Positions 1 to 9,912 of a stretch of 64,000 nt of DNA are shown one piece after another. Position 1 is the stretch's first letter. Each line of letters opens with the position of its first letter. Source of the stretch: Sporothrix humicola (taxonomy: Eukaryota > Ascomycota > Sordariomycetes > Ophiostomatales > Ophiostomataceae); assembly GCA_021396245.1 (NCBI GenBank), contig WNYE01000062.1, forward strand, positions 1 to 64,000. The letters are read 5' to 3'. The notes below the pieces were generated by a model. The model saw only the letters and a program-made list of their open reading frames with translations. It searched no databases and was not told the DNA's origin. A program made the translations under genes and the position numbers.

Positions 1-900
1 GGTAACGATTAAGTTTTTTATTTAAGTTATTAAAAAAAAACTTTAATTTTATATATTTATCGTACTTTATACGGTTTTATAATTTTTACTTTATTCTTAT
101 ATAAAGTTATTCTTTAATTTATATTATTTTATATCTTTTACTTTATCCTTATATAAAGTAATGTTCTTATCTCTTAATTAGTTAATCTTTACCGTAATAT
201 TATTCGTCCTTTGTTTTATATTTTGAAAAGGTTACCTTTCAACCATACTAACACCGCCGCCTTACGTCGGTCGTATTATTTATCCTCCGTACCCGTTAAA
301 GGGTTGGTTTATGTTATCTTGGCCTGTTGTCGAAGCCGTGGGGGCCACGTCCGTAACACCGACGCGTTAATAATAATACAATTACGTTTATTAAAAAACT
401 ATAACGAACCGTTAAAAACTATAACGGTACAACTTTTTAAACGGGGGTACAAGTTATTAACCGACATAAAGTTATCCGCCGTCAATAATCGTGTACGTTT
501 TGTAAACACCGAAAGGGGGGGTAACGGTATAACCGTACCCTAAAGTTACACGGTTACGTATTACGGCCGGGGGGCGGCGGTAAGTATAACGGTAACCGAA
601 AGGTTAATATTAAAAATAAATAAATAAATAAATGTAAGTGGAGGTTAAAAGGATTCGAAAAAAAAAAAACTTTTTATATTAATATATAATAATTTAATAA
701 TCGTATTTTTTTTTTTTTTATATTTTATTTTAAGATTTTTTTTTTTTTAAAAAAAGAAATTAACTTCGTGGAGCATCTAAGACGTTAAATAATACAAAAA
801 AAAATCATAAGAATAAAACCATGAACAAAATAAAAAGAAAATTACAACATAATTCTTCAACTCCGTAGTTTAACAATTACTAAATTTTTGCTAAACAAAC
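1..900. repeat. AT-rich, RIP-like relic DNA
   Basis: This stretch is far more AT-rich than the rest of the window and is full of TpA steps. For example, 361-420 has about ten TpA, one CpA and no TpG, which is the bias left by repeat-induced point mutation. Long A and T runs occur at 655-760. A 110-codon open frame at 211-543 lies inside it and resembles no family I know; I do not call it a gene. It is probably a decayed transposon or repeat margin, but no terminal repeats or transposase motifs are visible. Confidence 0.55.
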
Positions 901-2199
901 ACACGAAAGTGTCACGGAGATGAGGCGTAAAGTTCGGTCCCGAGGGAGTTAGTGGTTAGCGGGCAAGTGCTCACCGCAGCCGGGGATACCGTTTTAACGC
1001 TTTCGGGGCTCAAGGTCAGCCTTTTGCAGCGGATCCCCTGCCAAGGATCACAGGCACAGGATGAGAATCCTGGACAGGACATGCAACTGGTGTCGGTGTC
1101 GTGTCGGTGTCGGGAATGTCGCGAGCGGCGAGCATCTATCGCAAGTTTGAGGTTGGCAAGGCTGTGGAAATAACGAAAGGAGAAATAGAAGTTGCTGGAA
1201 GCTCTTGCATTGGCCCGACTTCTTACAGTAAGAAAACGCGGCCAATGCACGTTGTGGCACGTAAGTTGGGGCTACAGCAGGCACCTGCATACTAGTCGTC
1301 TGATGACCCTACTCCAATAGAAAAACATCACGACATTGTGCATTTATTCAACTTTACGTCGGACGATTCAGGATCAGGATATGCGACTGACCCCAATTGA
1401 CGACAATTCCCGGCAGGCAGAAATCTTGAACCAAGTCAACACCATGCAAAACCACAAGTAAGAAAGAGAACGAAAAAAAAAGAACTCGCCGTTGCCCCAC
1501 TGTCTTACAGCTTACAGGCCCCGACACGCGCTAAGCCCTAGAGGCCTTTGCTGGGAGCTGGGCTATTACGTAGTTTCGCTTCCTTGTCGCAAGTCGGATC
1601 TTACAGTCGCCGACTTTCTTTTTTTCTTTGTCTGAGCTTTGTCGTTCCATTGATGCTGTCAATTGCCCCTCTATTTCTCAAGTAGAAAACGCGAGGACTT
1701 CCCCAACCGCGTCCGGAGAGCTTCTTTATGCATCACCTCAGCCCAGATTTTGACCTTTGCCAAATTCACCCATAATTGAGCTTCACGGTTGAATGCATAA
1801 CTACGACAGCTTTAACCACACCTGCTACTAACACCGACATCGACCCCTAACGAGCCAAGGGAGCACAACATCTGGGCGCCACGAACGCCATTGACAAAAG
1901 TACCTTTACGAGCTTGAGCTCTTTGTAGCTTTGCCAACCTCCATTTTCACGAGCCCCTCAATTGATACTCTTTTCTCGCTTACATCCCGCTTCCTTTAAG
2001 CTGTGCTCCCATAAAAGAGCCACAGGACGTCGCCATTCAACACAGTGTCCGACCCGTCTCGTGGTGGGCAAGCTGTTTGAGCAACCTCTGCACTCTTGTG
2101 GTGTCAGGTTGATTTATATTATTCCGGCCCAGGTATAGCCGCTGTGCTGTCCTTTTCATTTGGCCCTCGTCTTTAATCTCAGTGTCCCCTCATTTCAAC
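901..2199. other. Intergenic and upstream region of MCR1
   Basis: No convincing gene is seen. Short overlapping open frames on both strands at 912-1295 lack recognisable motifs. A small GTGTCG-type simple repeat sits near 1089-1113. Composition returns to normal after about 900. The 3' half (1500-2199) is pyrimidine-rich and likely carries the promoter and 5' UTR of the reductase gene. Confidence 0.5.
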
Positions 2200-3247
2200 A
2201 TGGCCTTTCTCGCATCGTCCGCACGCATTGGTCTACGGCCTCTTGCACAGCAACCACTTTCACGATTCTACTCTTCACAATCACGAACTGCTGTACGAAC
2301 AGCAACGGCCTCATCCACCGCCATGAGCACTTCTGTCCTCTTCGCCGCCGCCGCTGTCGCGGTAGGCGCATACATTGCGTACACGCGCACATCGGCCACG
2401 GCGCAGGCCGAGACGCCCGGCGGAAAGCCGCCCTTTGCCAGCTTTGGATTCCGCACGCTGACGCTCGCGAGCAGCGAGAGCGTCAACCACAATGTCAAGC
2501 ACCTCAAGTTTGACCTGCCGGACCCGCAGACGACGAGCGGGCTGACGGTGACGTCGGCGCTGCTGGCCATTACCTTTCCGGGTGGCAGATGGCTGCCAGT
2601 GTTGCGGCCGTACACGCCAATCAACGATACGGGTAAGCCGCGCCATGCGTAGCAGGCAGGTAGACACATACCCGTGAAACTTTTGCTAACTCTTTCTCCC
2701 AGACGACCGCGGCCGCCTCGACTTTCTCGTCAAAAAGTACCCCAACGGCAAGCAGTCCTCGCACCTGCACAGCCTCCAGCCCGGCGACACGGTCACCTTC
2801 TTCCGCATCCCGGGCTACAGCTGGAAGCCCAACGAGCAAAAACACATTGCCCTCGTGGCCGGTGGCCAGGGCATCACGCCGTGCTACCAGCTGCTGCGGG
2901 GCATCCTGCGAAACGGCAACGACAACACCCGCGTCACGCTGGTGTGGGGCGTCAACACGGAGGCCGACATTATCCTGGGGTACGAGCTGGCCGCCCTCCA
3001 GAAGGAGTATCCCGGCCGCTTGACCACCCAATACGTGGTGAGTACGCCGGCCAAGACCAAGACGCCATTCACGTTCAAGACGGGCCACGTCACGAGCGAC
3101 GTGCTCAAGTCGGTCGGTGTGTCTGTGGAAGACGGTGTTGGCAAGGTGTTCTTGAGCGGCCCGCCGCCGATGGAGAATGCCCTGTTGGCCCGCGATGGCG
3201 CGCTGGCCGAGCTGGGCTTTGGCAAGAAGGAGGTGCACAAGTTCTAG
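2200..3247 (+). CDS. MCR1: NADH-cytochrome b5 reductase, mitochondrial (Mcr1-like)
   Basis: Exons 2200-2632 and 2703-3247 give 325 residues; the intron has GTAAGC, a GCTAAC branch and CAG. The product is a flavoprotein that passes electrons from NADH to cytochrome b5, in yeast at the mitochondrial outer membrane and intermembrane space. An Arg/Ser-rich N terminus (residues 1-40) and a hydrophobic segment (about 45-62, LFAAAAVAVGAYIAY) match the Mcr1 targeting signal and anchor. The FAD motif RPYTPIND is at the exon junction. The NADH-binding GGQGITP and the CGPP-like SGPPPM motif follow, and the protein ends in the family-typical KF. The ATG at 2200 was chosen because the longer frame begins with a non-ATG codon. 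Length and C terminus are normal for the family. Confidence 0.93.
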
Positions 3248-3941
3248 ATGTACCACCATACCTGCTGCCGTTTACTTGCCTTTTTTGTAAGGCGGCCATT
3301 TTGCTGTATTCTTTTTTCTACATTTGTCTTATCAGTCTTCAATCAGACGTCGAAGGAGTTATCTTATTTTTTTCTTTTTCTTTATCGTACTGTAACACAT
3401 CCATATTCACAGACAGTATCACACGAGACTCAAATCTAGAAGAAACATTAAAGTGCATTTGCATACTATACCGGATTCAATGAGCAAATGGACACGCTGG
3501 TATCACTGGGTTGGCCATTTAAATCGAGACTGGGACTGGGGCTCTTAATGGGGGTCATATTCGGACGTGATTTACCCGGCCACTGACCTTTCAGCCAACC
3601 ACTGCAGCTTTTCTGGATTTCTCTTCAAATTTATGCCATTGCCCATCGGCAGTATGCTATGAGCTGGGCATATTAAAGGGCGGCAAATGGTCACATGTAA
3701 AGTTGACTTCAACTTTCACGTCATTTGTTGCCAGCTTGTCAACAACAGCCCATAGCTGTGCGGAGCTGCCGCGTCCGGCACCGCAGCCTTTCAGGCCAGA
3801 GTATGGGGAAAGCTTGAACACTTTGTTCACAATGTAATTCTCCGATTCAACGTAGAGTGATTGTATTTTGAATTTCCTTCTACGTTTACTCATCCACTCA
3901 AAGTAGATTTAGGGAGGCACATTTGCATCTCGATCACGACC
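3248..3941. other. Intergenic region
   Basis: No gene is seen. The first 200 bases are T-rich and probably hold the reductase 3' UTR. A 78-codon minus-strand frame at 3657-3893 has no recognisable motif. The last part is the promoter side of the SET gene. Confidence 0.5.
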
Positions 3942-5455
3942 ATGGCGCCACTAACCTCATCATCGGCTGGACTCCTGTTTCTGGCTGCCACGACACTGTT
4001 TACTAGAATATCAGCATCTACTCCAGCGAAAATCGACCTCCCAGAACCCCAGGTCGGCTCCTGTGCCTGGAGCAAGTATGGCTACCCGTTGCCCTCGACC
4101 GGTCTGGACGTCTGCCCGCGCCCCGTCTCGGACATTTCTGCCAGCTACGCGCCCTGGTCGTACAAGCCGTACTGCATCCGCGCGCCGATGAACGCGACTG
4201 TGACAGACCCCAACGCACCAGAGGGCAGCGGCGCGAAACTGAGCGCGGGCGGGCGCAAGTACTGTGTGTACACGGCGCGGACGTTCCGTGGCCGCGGCTT
4301 TAGTGTGATCTCGACACCGCAGGGGGCGGCCAACCTTGTGGCATCGCTCGACGACACGAGAGTCTTGCCCCGCCTGAGAGACCACCCGGCCAGCAGCATG
4401 GCCAAGCGAGATGCGCGGCGGGACGCAGGGCGGCCGTACGTGATCAAGAACGTGGCACAGGGCCACGGCAAGGGACTCGTGGCACGTCGACGTGTGCCGA
4501 AATGGGGCGAGGCTCTGATCGGGTTCCCGATCATGATGGCCCGGACCGATTTCTTGGAGGCGGTGCCGGACGCAGACCGCAAGAAGCTCGAGGACCGGGC
4601 CCTGGCACAACTGCCCAAGATGGCCCAGGATGCGATTCTGGCTTTGGCTCATGGCATTGGAGGCTCTCTCGACAAGGAGTTCTTGCTGGAGCATATCTTT
4701 AGGAGCAACATTTTCGGCATCGAGATTGCCGGTGTCCATCACTTTTCTTTGCAGGTGGAGGGTTCGGTGAGTTCTCTGCCTCCCAATAATTCAAAAAAGA
4801 GTTTTACTGACCACAACCGCAGCGCATCAACCATGACTGCCGCCCCAACACCTTTTGGCGCTACTCGCCCAGCACCATGACCCACGAGGTCGTCGCCTTC
4901 CGCGAGATCTCCATCGGCGAGGAGTTTACCCACAGCTGTAAGTACCCATGGAGTACAACCAATTTTGATTTGTACACTACTAACTCTGAAGACCTCCCCC
5001 TCGGCCTCTCCCAAAAGGACCGCCAGCAGTCCATCAGCCGCTGGGGCTTCTCGTGCCACTGCAGCCTCTGCATGGCCCCGCGGAACGTGGCTTTCGCCTC
5101 GGACATTCGCCGCACCCGCCTCGTCGAGATCTACACGACCGTCGAAGACGAGGCCGCCGAGGGCCTGCTGACGCGCGAAAAGATCGAGACGCTGCTGGCC
5201 GAGATGATGCTGCTGATCAACGGCGAGGACCTCGTGCCCCAGCTCTGCGAGTACTACGCCATGATCGCCCGTGCCTATTTATCTATTGAAGCCTTTGACG
5301 ATGCCCGCTACTACGCCCAGCAGTCCGAGGAGTACTGGATCCGCTACGGCACCGAGGAGCACGACAACGTCGACGCCGTGCGCGCCCTGTGGAAGCAGAT
5401 CGAGACCAGGGAAAAGGCTGCCACCGCGCGCCGTCGCCACCATGACGAGATCTAG
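3942..5455 (+). CDS. SET domain protein with signal-like N terminus
   Basis: Exons 3942-4766, 4823-4937 and 4992-5455 encode 467 residues. The SET core is clear: NHDC (RINHDCRPNTFWRY) spans the first splice junction, followed by VAFREISIGEEFTHSY, and a short post-SET cluster CHCSLC after it. SET proteins usually methylate lysine side chains with S-adenosylmethionine; the substrate here is unknown. The C-terminal half is helical and may contain TPR-like pairs (AYLSIEAFDDARYYAQQSEE). The start ATG at 3942 has a good context (GACCATGG); an earlier in-frame ATG at 3861 exists. Residues 1-25 look like a signal peptide (hydrophobic LLFLAATTLF then small residues), and a Cys-containing N-terminal domain follows. 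It belongs to a broad fungal SET group of unknown role. Confidence 0.85.
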
Positions 5456-5679
5456 AGAATGTTGGGATAACAGGGCGGTGTTAGTTACAGTTGTCTAAGT
5501 ACATTGTCGGAAGAGCTTTATTTTGATTTCGTTCTTGTCTTTTTGCGATGAAAATATAAATTGTCTATCCAGGTATCGGGGGTCTAAGTCTATTCGTCAT
5601 TTCGTAATGTCACTTTGGTCAATGCTGTCTGAGGTCGTTTCGTACAGCCGTGTGTTGCCAGGGGCCATCACATCGGCAT

Positions 5680-6812
5680 CTAGTCGTAGAGAGGCCCGTA
5701 CGTGCTTTTGATTTCTTGTAAAGCCTTACAGGCCTGGAACGGTTCGTTAGCTGTGGTTGTGTAACCAAATCACGAGAATATCCTCAAAAGGATGGACCTC
5801 TGAGAAAACTTACCTGTTCGGCCGTCATTCTCTCCGTGCTTTGGTATCCCACCAATCCAGCCACAACATCGCGGTAATACCGCGGCACATCTGACAATAA
5901 TTCCGACCATGGCCGGGCCGGAAACATATTGTACATATCCAAGTACTGGGCTCCCCACGCTTCAGATTCAGGCCATGTCACAACCGTCGGCGTGCCCAAT
6001 TTCTTGAAGATGTCTAGCAAAAGCCCTAGCTGGTTGCCGTCTTCATGCACTCCGCGTGACTTAAAGAGCGGAATGTGAGGGGCTGGCCGGGCGGCTTCGG
6101 CGAGCATGGCTCCCGTGGACCACAGGTCCACCTCTGGGCCATAATTTGTGTTTCCAAGCAAGAGACTGGGTGCACGATACGCCCCCGTGCCGACGTCAAG
6201 ATATTTGTTGTGGGCAGGTTCCTCCGGCAGAGAATATTCGCGATGCCATGCCGTGCCAAAGTCGCAAATGCAGGCAGGTCCGCGGAGGCTCTTGATGAGG
6301 ATTGCGGACGGCTTGATATCGCGGTGTATCATGCCAAGGCGGTGAATGTATTTGAGGCCGTCAAAAATGTCAATGAAGAAATCCGTCAACATTCGCCTTG
6401 TAAAGTAATGGCCCCAGTTGTTTTCACCATCGCGGTCCATGACGGTCTGGAGATTCAGTGGATAGTAAGGCATGACAATGATCTCGCGTCCCCCAAGCTC
6501 AAAACTGTCTGCAATCTCGATACAGCCGCGGACGGTACCGAGTGCTCGGAGGATCTTGGCTTCGCGTGCGAGGTCGTGTGGTGGCATCACGCGGCGTTTG
6601 GCAACTTTGAGCACAAGGTCGTGCTGCTCGTTGTGAAACACGGCGGAAGAGACACCTTCATTGAGGAACTTGAAGTCGAAATATCGCCCGAAATTGTAAA
6701 GCTTATCATTTTGGCCATTATGCCGCGCGTCATCGAAAAAGTCGTCTGGAGTGGTAGGCCTGGACGCCACTGTATCGGTTTCGTGACTAATGCCGGTTGC
6801 TGGTTGCTGCAT
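5680..6812 (-). CDS. CDK-like protein kinase, atypical, possible pseudokinase
   Basis: Exons run 6812-5814 and 5733-5680 on the minus strand, 350 residues; the small last exon (17 codons plus stop) follows an intron with GTAAGT, CTAAC and CAG. The fold is that of a CDK/CMGC kinase: a beta3 lysine in LVLKVAKR, an alphaC glutamate in REAKIL, catalytic HRDIKPS, DFG, and the CMGC-like segment VDLWSTGAM. Several key positions are altered: the glycine loop is only NEGVSSAVF, the Mg-binding Asn of HRDxKxxN is Ala (HRDIKPSAIL), and APE is APS. It may resemble fission-yeast Csk1/Cak-type kinases, but that link is only a guess. Its activity is doubtful from the sequence. Confidence 0.82.
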
Positions 6813-9736
6813 GAGTGACCTGTACTCTTCCTAAACATTGGCGTGGTAAGTTGTATGAATTGACCAGGGCGCAGCGAGATGCATTTGCAAAACAGAACTC
6901 ACTAGGCTTCTGGATCTGAGGTACACGTCTATTTCGATCGCGACCGCATCCTGCCCAATCATGGCGGGATAACCGTTATCGTTACTACATGTTGGCAGGG
7001 CGGTTAATACTGGTTATTGCTGTAAATGGGTCGATGTCAGAAACGGGAACGCAGTCGTAAAAACCCACAGGTGTTGAATATGCCTGGTACGTTCCGCAAA
7101 TGAGAGTTCAAAACGCCATTCCGACCCGTTGTCTGAGGCAGCTCCGCCGGTTCCTTCAGGTACATCGCTATTCGGGAGGAGGTGGCCGAAGTTCATGGCG
7201 AATATCGATGTTGCCGAGCGTGAGGTAAGGATTCAGTGAAAGGATATTGACCCTGTGAAGCGGACGTCGGCGGCGAAGGCTGTGTCGTCAAGAGATGTTG
7301 TCAGACGTCCAGTGTTTAAGATTTGTTGTTGTCGCTTTGAAGCTGTTGTGGGGAGCTCCAAAACAGAGCCCGCTAAAACAGACACCGCCCGGACAAATCC
7401 TTTCCCCGCAGCCGGGTACAACAGCGACGGATTTCCACATTGGGAAGCCACGACCCGCGAGTCAACAAAATCAACGGTAGCTACTTCCATCAAACAACAA
7501 AATCGATATGCTTTTTGCTCTAATATGTCGCTTCTGGAAGGCTGTCATTCGAGGGGATCAAAGAGCACCTGCCGCGAATGATTTTGGAAGTACGGCAAGT
7601 ACCCCGCCAAACAGCGGATTAAACGGCAGATCCAATGCATTGTTTACATCCGCACAAAGCATCGTGAGATGCGGCCTCTGCTATCTGGTTACAGCGCATA
7701 TAATCTTGCAAGGATATTACCTGACTAAGAGCCGACCAGGTGCACCACAGTCAATTCCCAAGACAAAGAATTGGGATGATCCCCAATGTTTCCCCCAGAT
7801 GCACCCAGCACGCTGTCAACCTACGCCTTAGACTACCCGACGCACATGGTCTCCTTGTCGGCCAAAGTGTCTCCATGTTGATATTGAAAAACCAACTCTA
7901 TTCTTCGAAAGATCTAGCTTCAATTGAGTGCACTCTCATCAAAGAAACAGCATCTCCAAGCGCTGGTCGTCAACTCAACCCCACACAAAGGAAACAAAGA
8001 CCCGCCAACCACCACCTGCCATTTCGTTGCGCTACGTCATCGCACCTTCCTCTCTTTTGGGTAAGGAGAAAAAGCGGGGCGAAGAGTGATGAGCTACGCA
8101 CAGTAACAACACTGTAGAACAGCACTGTATTTTTTCGGCTTAGGTGCATCAAGAGGCCTGTAACAAACGACAAAGATAAGGGAGGATTTGAGCCAAACCC
8201 AAGGGAAACAGTTTCAGCGAGAGATGCAGCGGACAGCACAATGTGTGTATGAGTGGAGCACCTCGACGGATAAATGCCTGCAAAAGCAGCTGTCCTGCAG
8301 TGCCTTTGTCGGCCGTTTCTTTCAGCGCAGTTGCTTCTCGCCACTCTGCTGTTCCAGTGGGCGTCGGAGCACTGTGCAGCTCCTCCGCTGTGGGGCCAGC
8401 TCTTGCCATTCGAGGGCGCTGTTTGGACGAAGGGCTGTGAGTGGATCCTCCTGTGCTGTCTTATCTCGATAAAAATGGCCTGCTCTTTTGCGCCTTGGTT
8501 TTTAGCCCGTTTGTCCCCTGTCGACCCCGCGTGCGCACTCAGACAGGACAGGATAAGAGAGGCCGAGTGAACCTCTGGGCGCGTCGAGCGTGATACCTGC
8601 AGATGTAAAGGAGGAGACAACATTCGTGGCAGAAACGAGTTGTCAATTGAGGGAAAAGGCACATCAAAAAGTTGTAAACAGACGTTCTTTCGTTGAACAA
8701 GAATGAACTACCACTCGCTAGAACAGGAACCATTTTGGCGCTGTAAGCGGTTGCAATAATGGCCCGTATTATTGGTTTGTGGGAGCAGTTAGTGGAGGAC
8801 CTGTTTGTACACCACCAGTCGTCCCTTCCAATCGTGTCTTTTGCTCTTCGAGTAGTACCTGCCTCTCGTCACTGCTGCGCACATGTGTTCTTGCCTGATC
8901 CGCCCTTCCGGACGTCCTGTTCAAAGGAAAGAAGGAGTGACGGAGTGACGCCAACGCTGCACCATGCAGCTTGTTGTTGCGGGGTATCCACTCTGGGGCA
9001 GGCGCATCACCCCCTTCTTTGCGTCCCCATGTAAGAAGGAGCCTTGCAGAGTTGCACCTTCCTACATTCAGGGCCTTGGCACCAGGCTATTCGGCTTCTG
9101 AATGTTCGTGTAGTTGTTCATTGTCGTGTCTTTTGTATGTCTCTTACCTTTGATCGTGTGTCGGGTTGTCGTGTTCAACGGTCGAAAGATACACGAAAGG
9201 GTACTTTCTTTGAGCGTTGCACCTCTCTGGCTCTCTGGGCCCTGCATGCCGTTTTGTGTGTTGCACTATTGGTACCATTTCCCCTTCCCGCCCAAGATCA
9301 CTCCTGCCGTAACAAAGATACGCAATTGCCTAACTGGGCCTTGCCGAGGACTCCCGTTACCCCCTCTGCGCCAATCGTGAGCGATGCCTGGCGCCACTTG
9401 CGCCTTCTCTCCTCAATAAGACAACTCCATCGTGTGCTTCCTTCCCATTTGCTCGTCTCGTATTATCGTGCCTCCCCTCTTTCCTTTTGTAATCGTGAAC
9501 TTACTTTCTTTCATCCATCCTTTCTTCGACCTCTTTCTTCTTTTCTCTTCCCTTTCCCCATCTCGTCAATGGCATTCGCTGCTGTCGACGTCCAGTTCAC
9601 GATCTTTTCCTCCTCTTTCTCCACATAACCCCGGATTTCCCTGCTTTGACAGTAGTGACTCTATGGACCGACCCTTATCTCTCCGCCTCGACGCTCCAGC
9701 TTTCCTCTCGCTTTGCAGCTCGACTTTCTCATTATA
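6813..9736. other. Long intergenic/leader region
   Basis: About 2.9 kb without a supportable gene. A minus-strand frame of 230 codons at 7970-8662 and several plus-strand frames of about 100 codons exist, but none shows family motifs, and their composition looks non-coding. From about 9000 the plus strand becomes strongly pyrimidine-rich, as expected for a promoter or long 5' leader of the gene at 9906. A noncoding RNA is possible but not shown. Confidence 0.45.
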
Positions 9737-9835
9737 GTGAGTATTTCTGTCAATTCCCGCCGTGATGCAGCGAATGAATTCAATCCATACCACGACCCTT
9801 TTTACAGACGGAATGCTAACTCCACGTTCTCTCAG
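9737..9835 (+). other. Probable 5' UTR intron
   Basis: A GTGAGT donor at 9737, a GCTAAC branch-like site near 9815 and a CTCAG acceptor ending at 9835 form a normal fungal intron just upstream of the ATG at 9906. It lies outside the reading frame, so it would be spliced from the leader. This is inferred from signals only. Confidence 0.5.
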
Positions 9836-9867
9836 ACCCATCGCATCCCCGTAAACAACCCCATAAC

Positions 9868-9912
9868 ATGGTCCTAGCTGCATCCCGTCTCTCCACATCG
9901 CCATCATGTTAA
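9868..9912 (+). promoter_or_regulatory. Upstream ORF overlapping the main start codon
   Basis: An ATG at 9868 opens a 14-codon frame that ends in TAA at 9910-9912. It overlaps the main ATG (9906-9908) in another frame. Such an overlapping uORF usually lowers translation of the main protein unless the first ATG is skipped; its context (ATAACATGG) is fairly good. Confidence 0.5.

Noticed and set aside
2621..3259. 212-codon minus-strand frame opposite MCR1
   Set aside because: Shadow of a GC-rich coding exon whose plus-strand product is a clear b5 reductase.
7970..8662. 230-codon minus-strand frame
   Set aside because: No family motif, no consistent codon bias and no splice partners; likely chance in a GC-balanced intergenic region.
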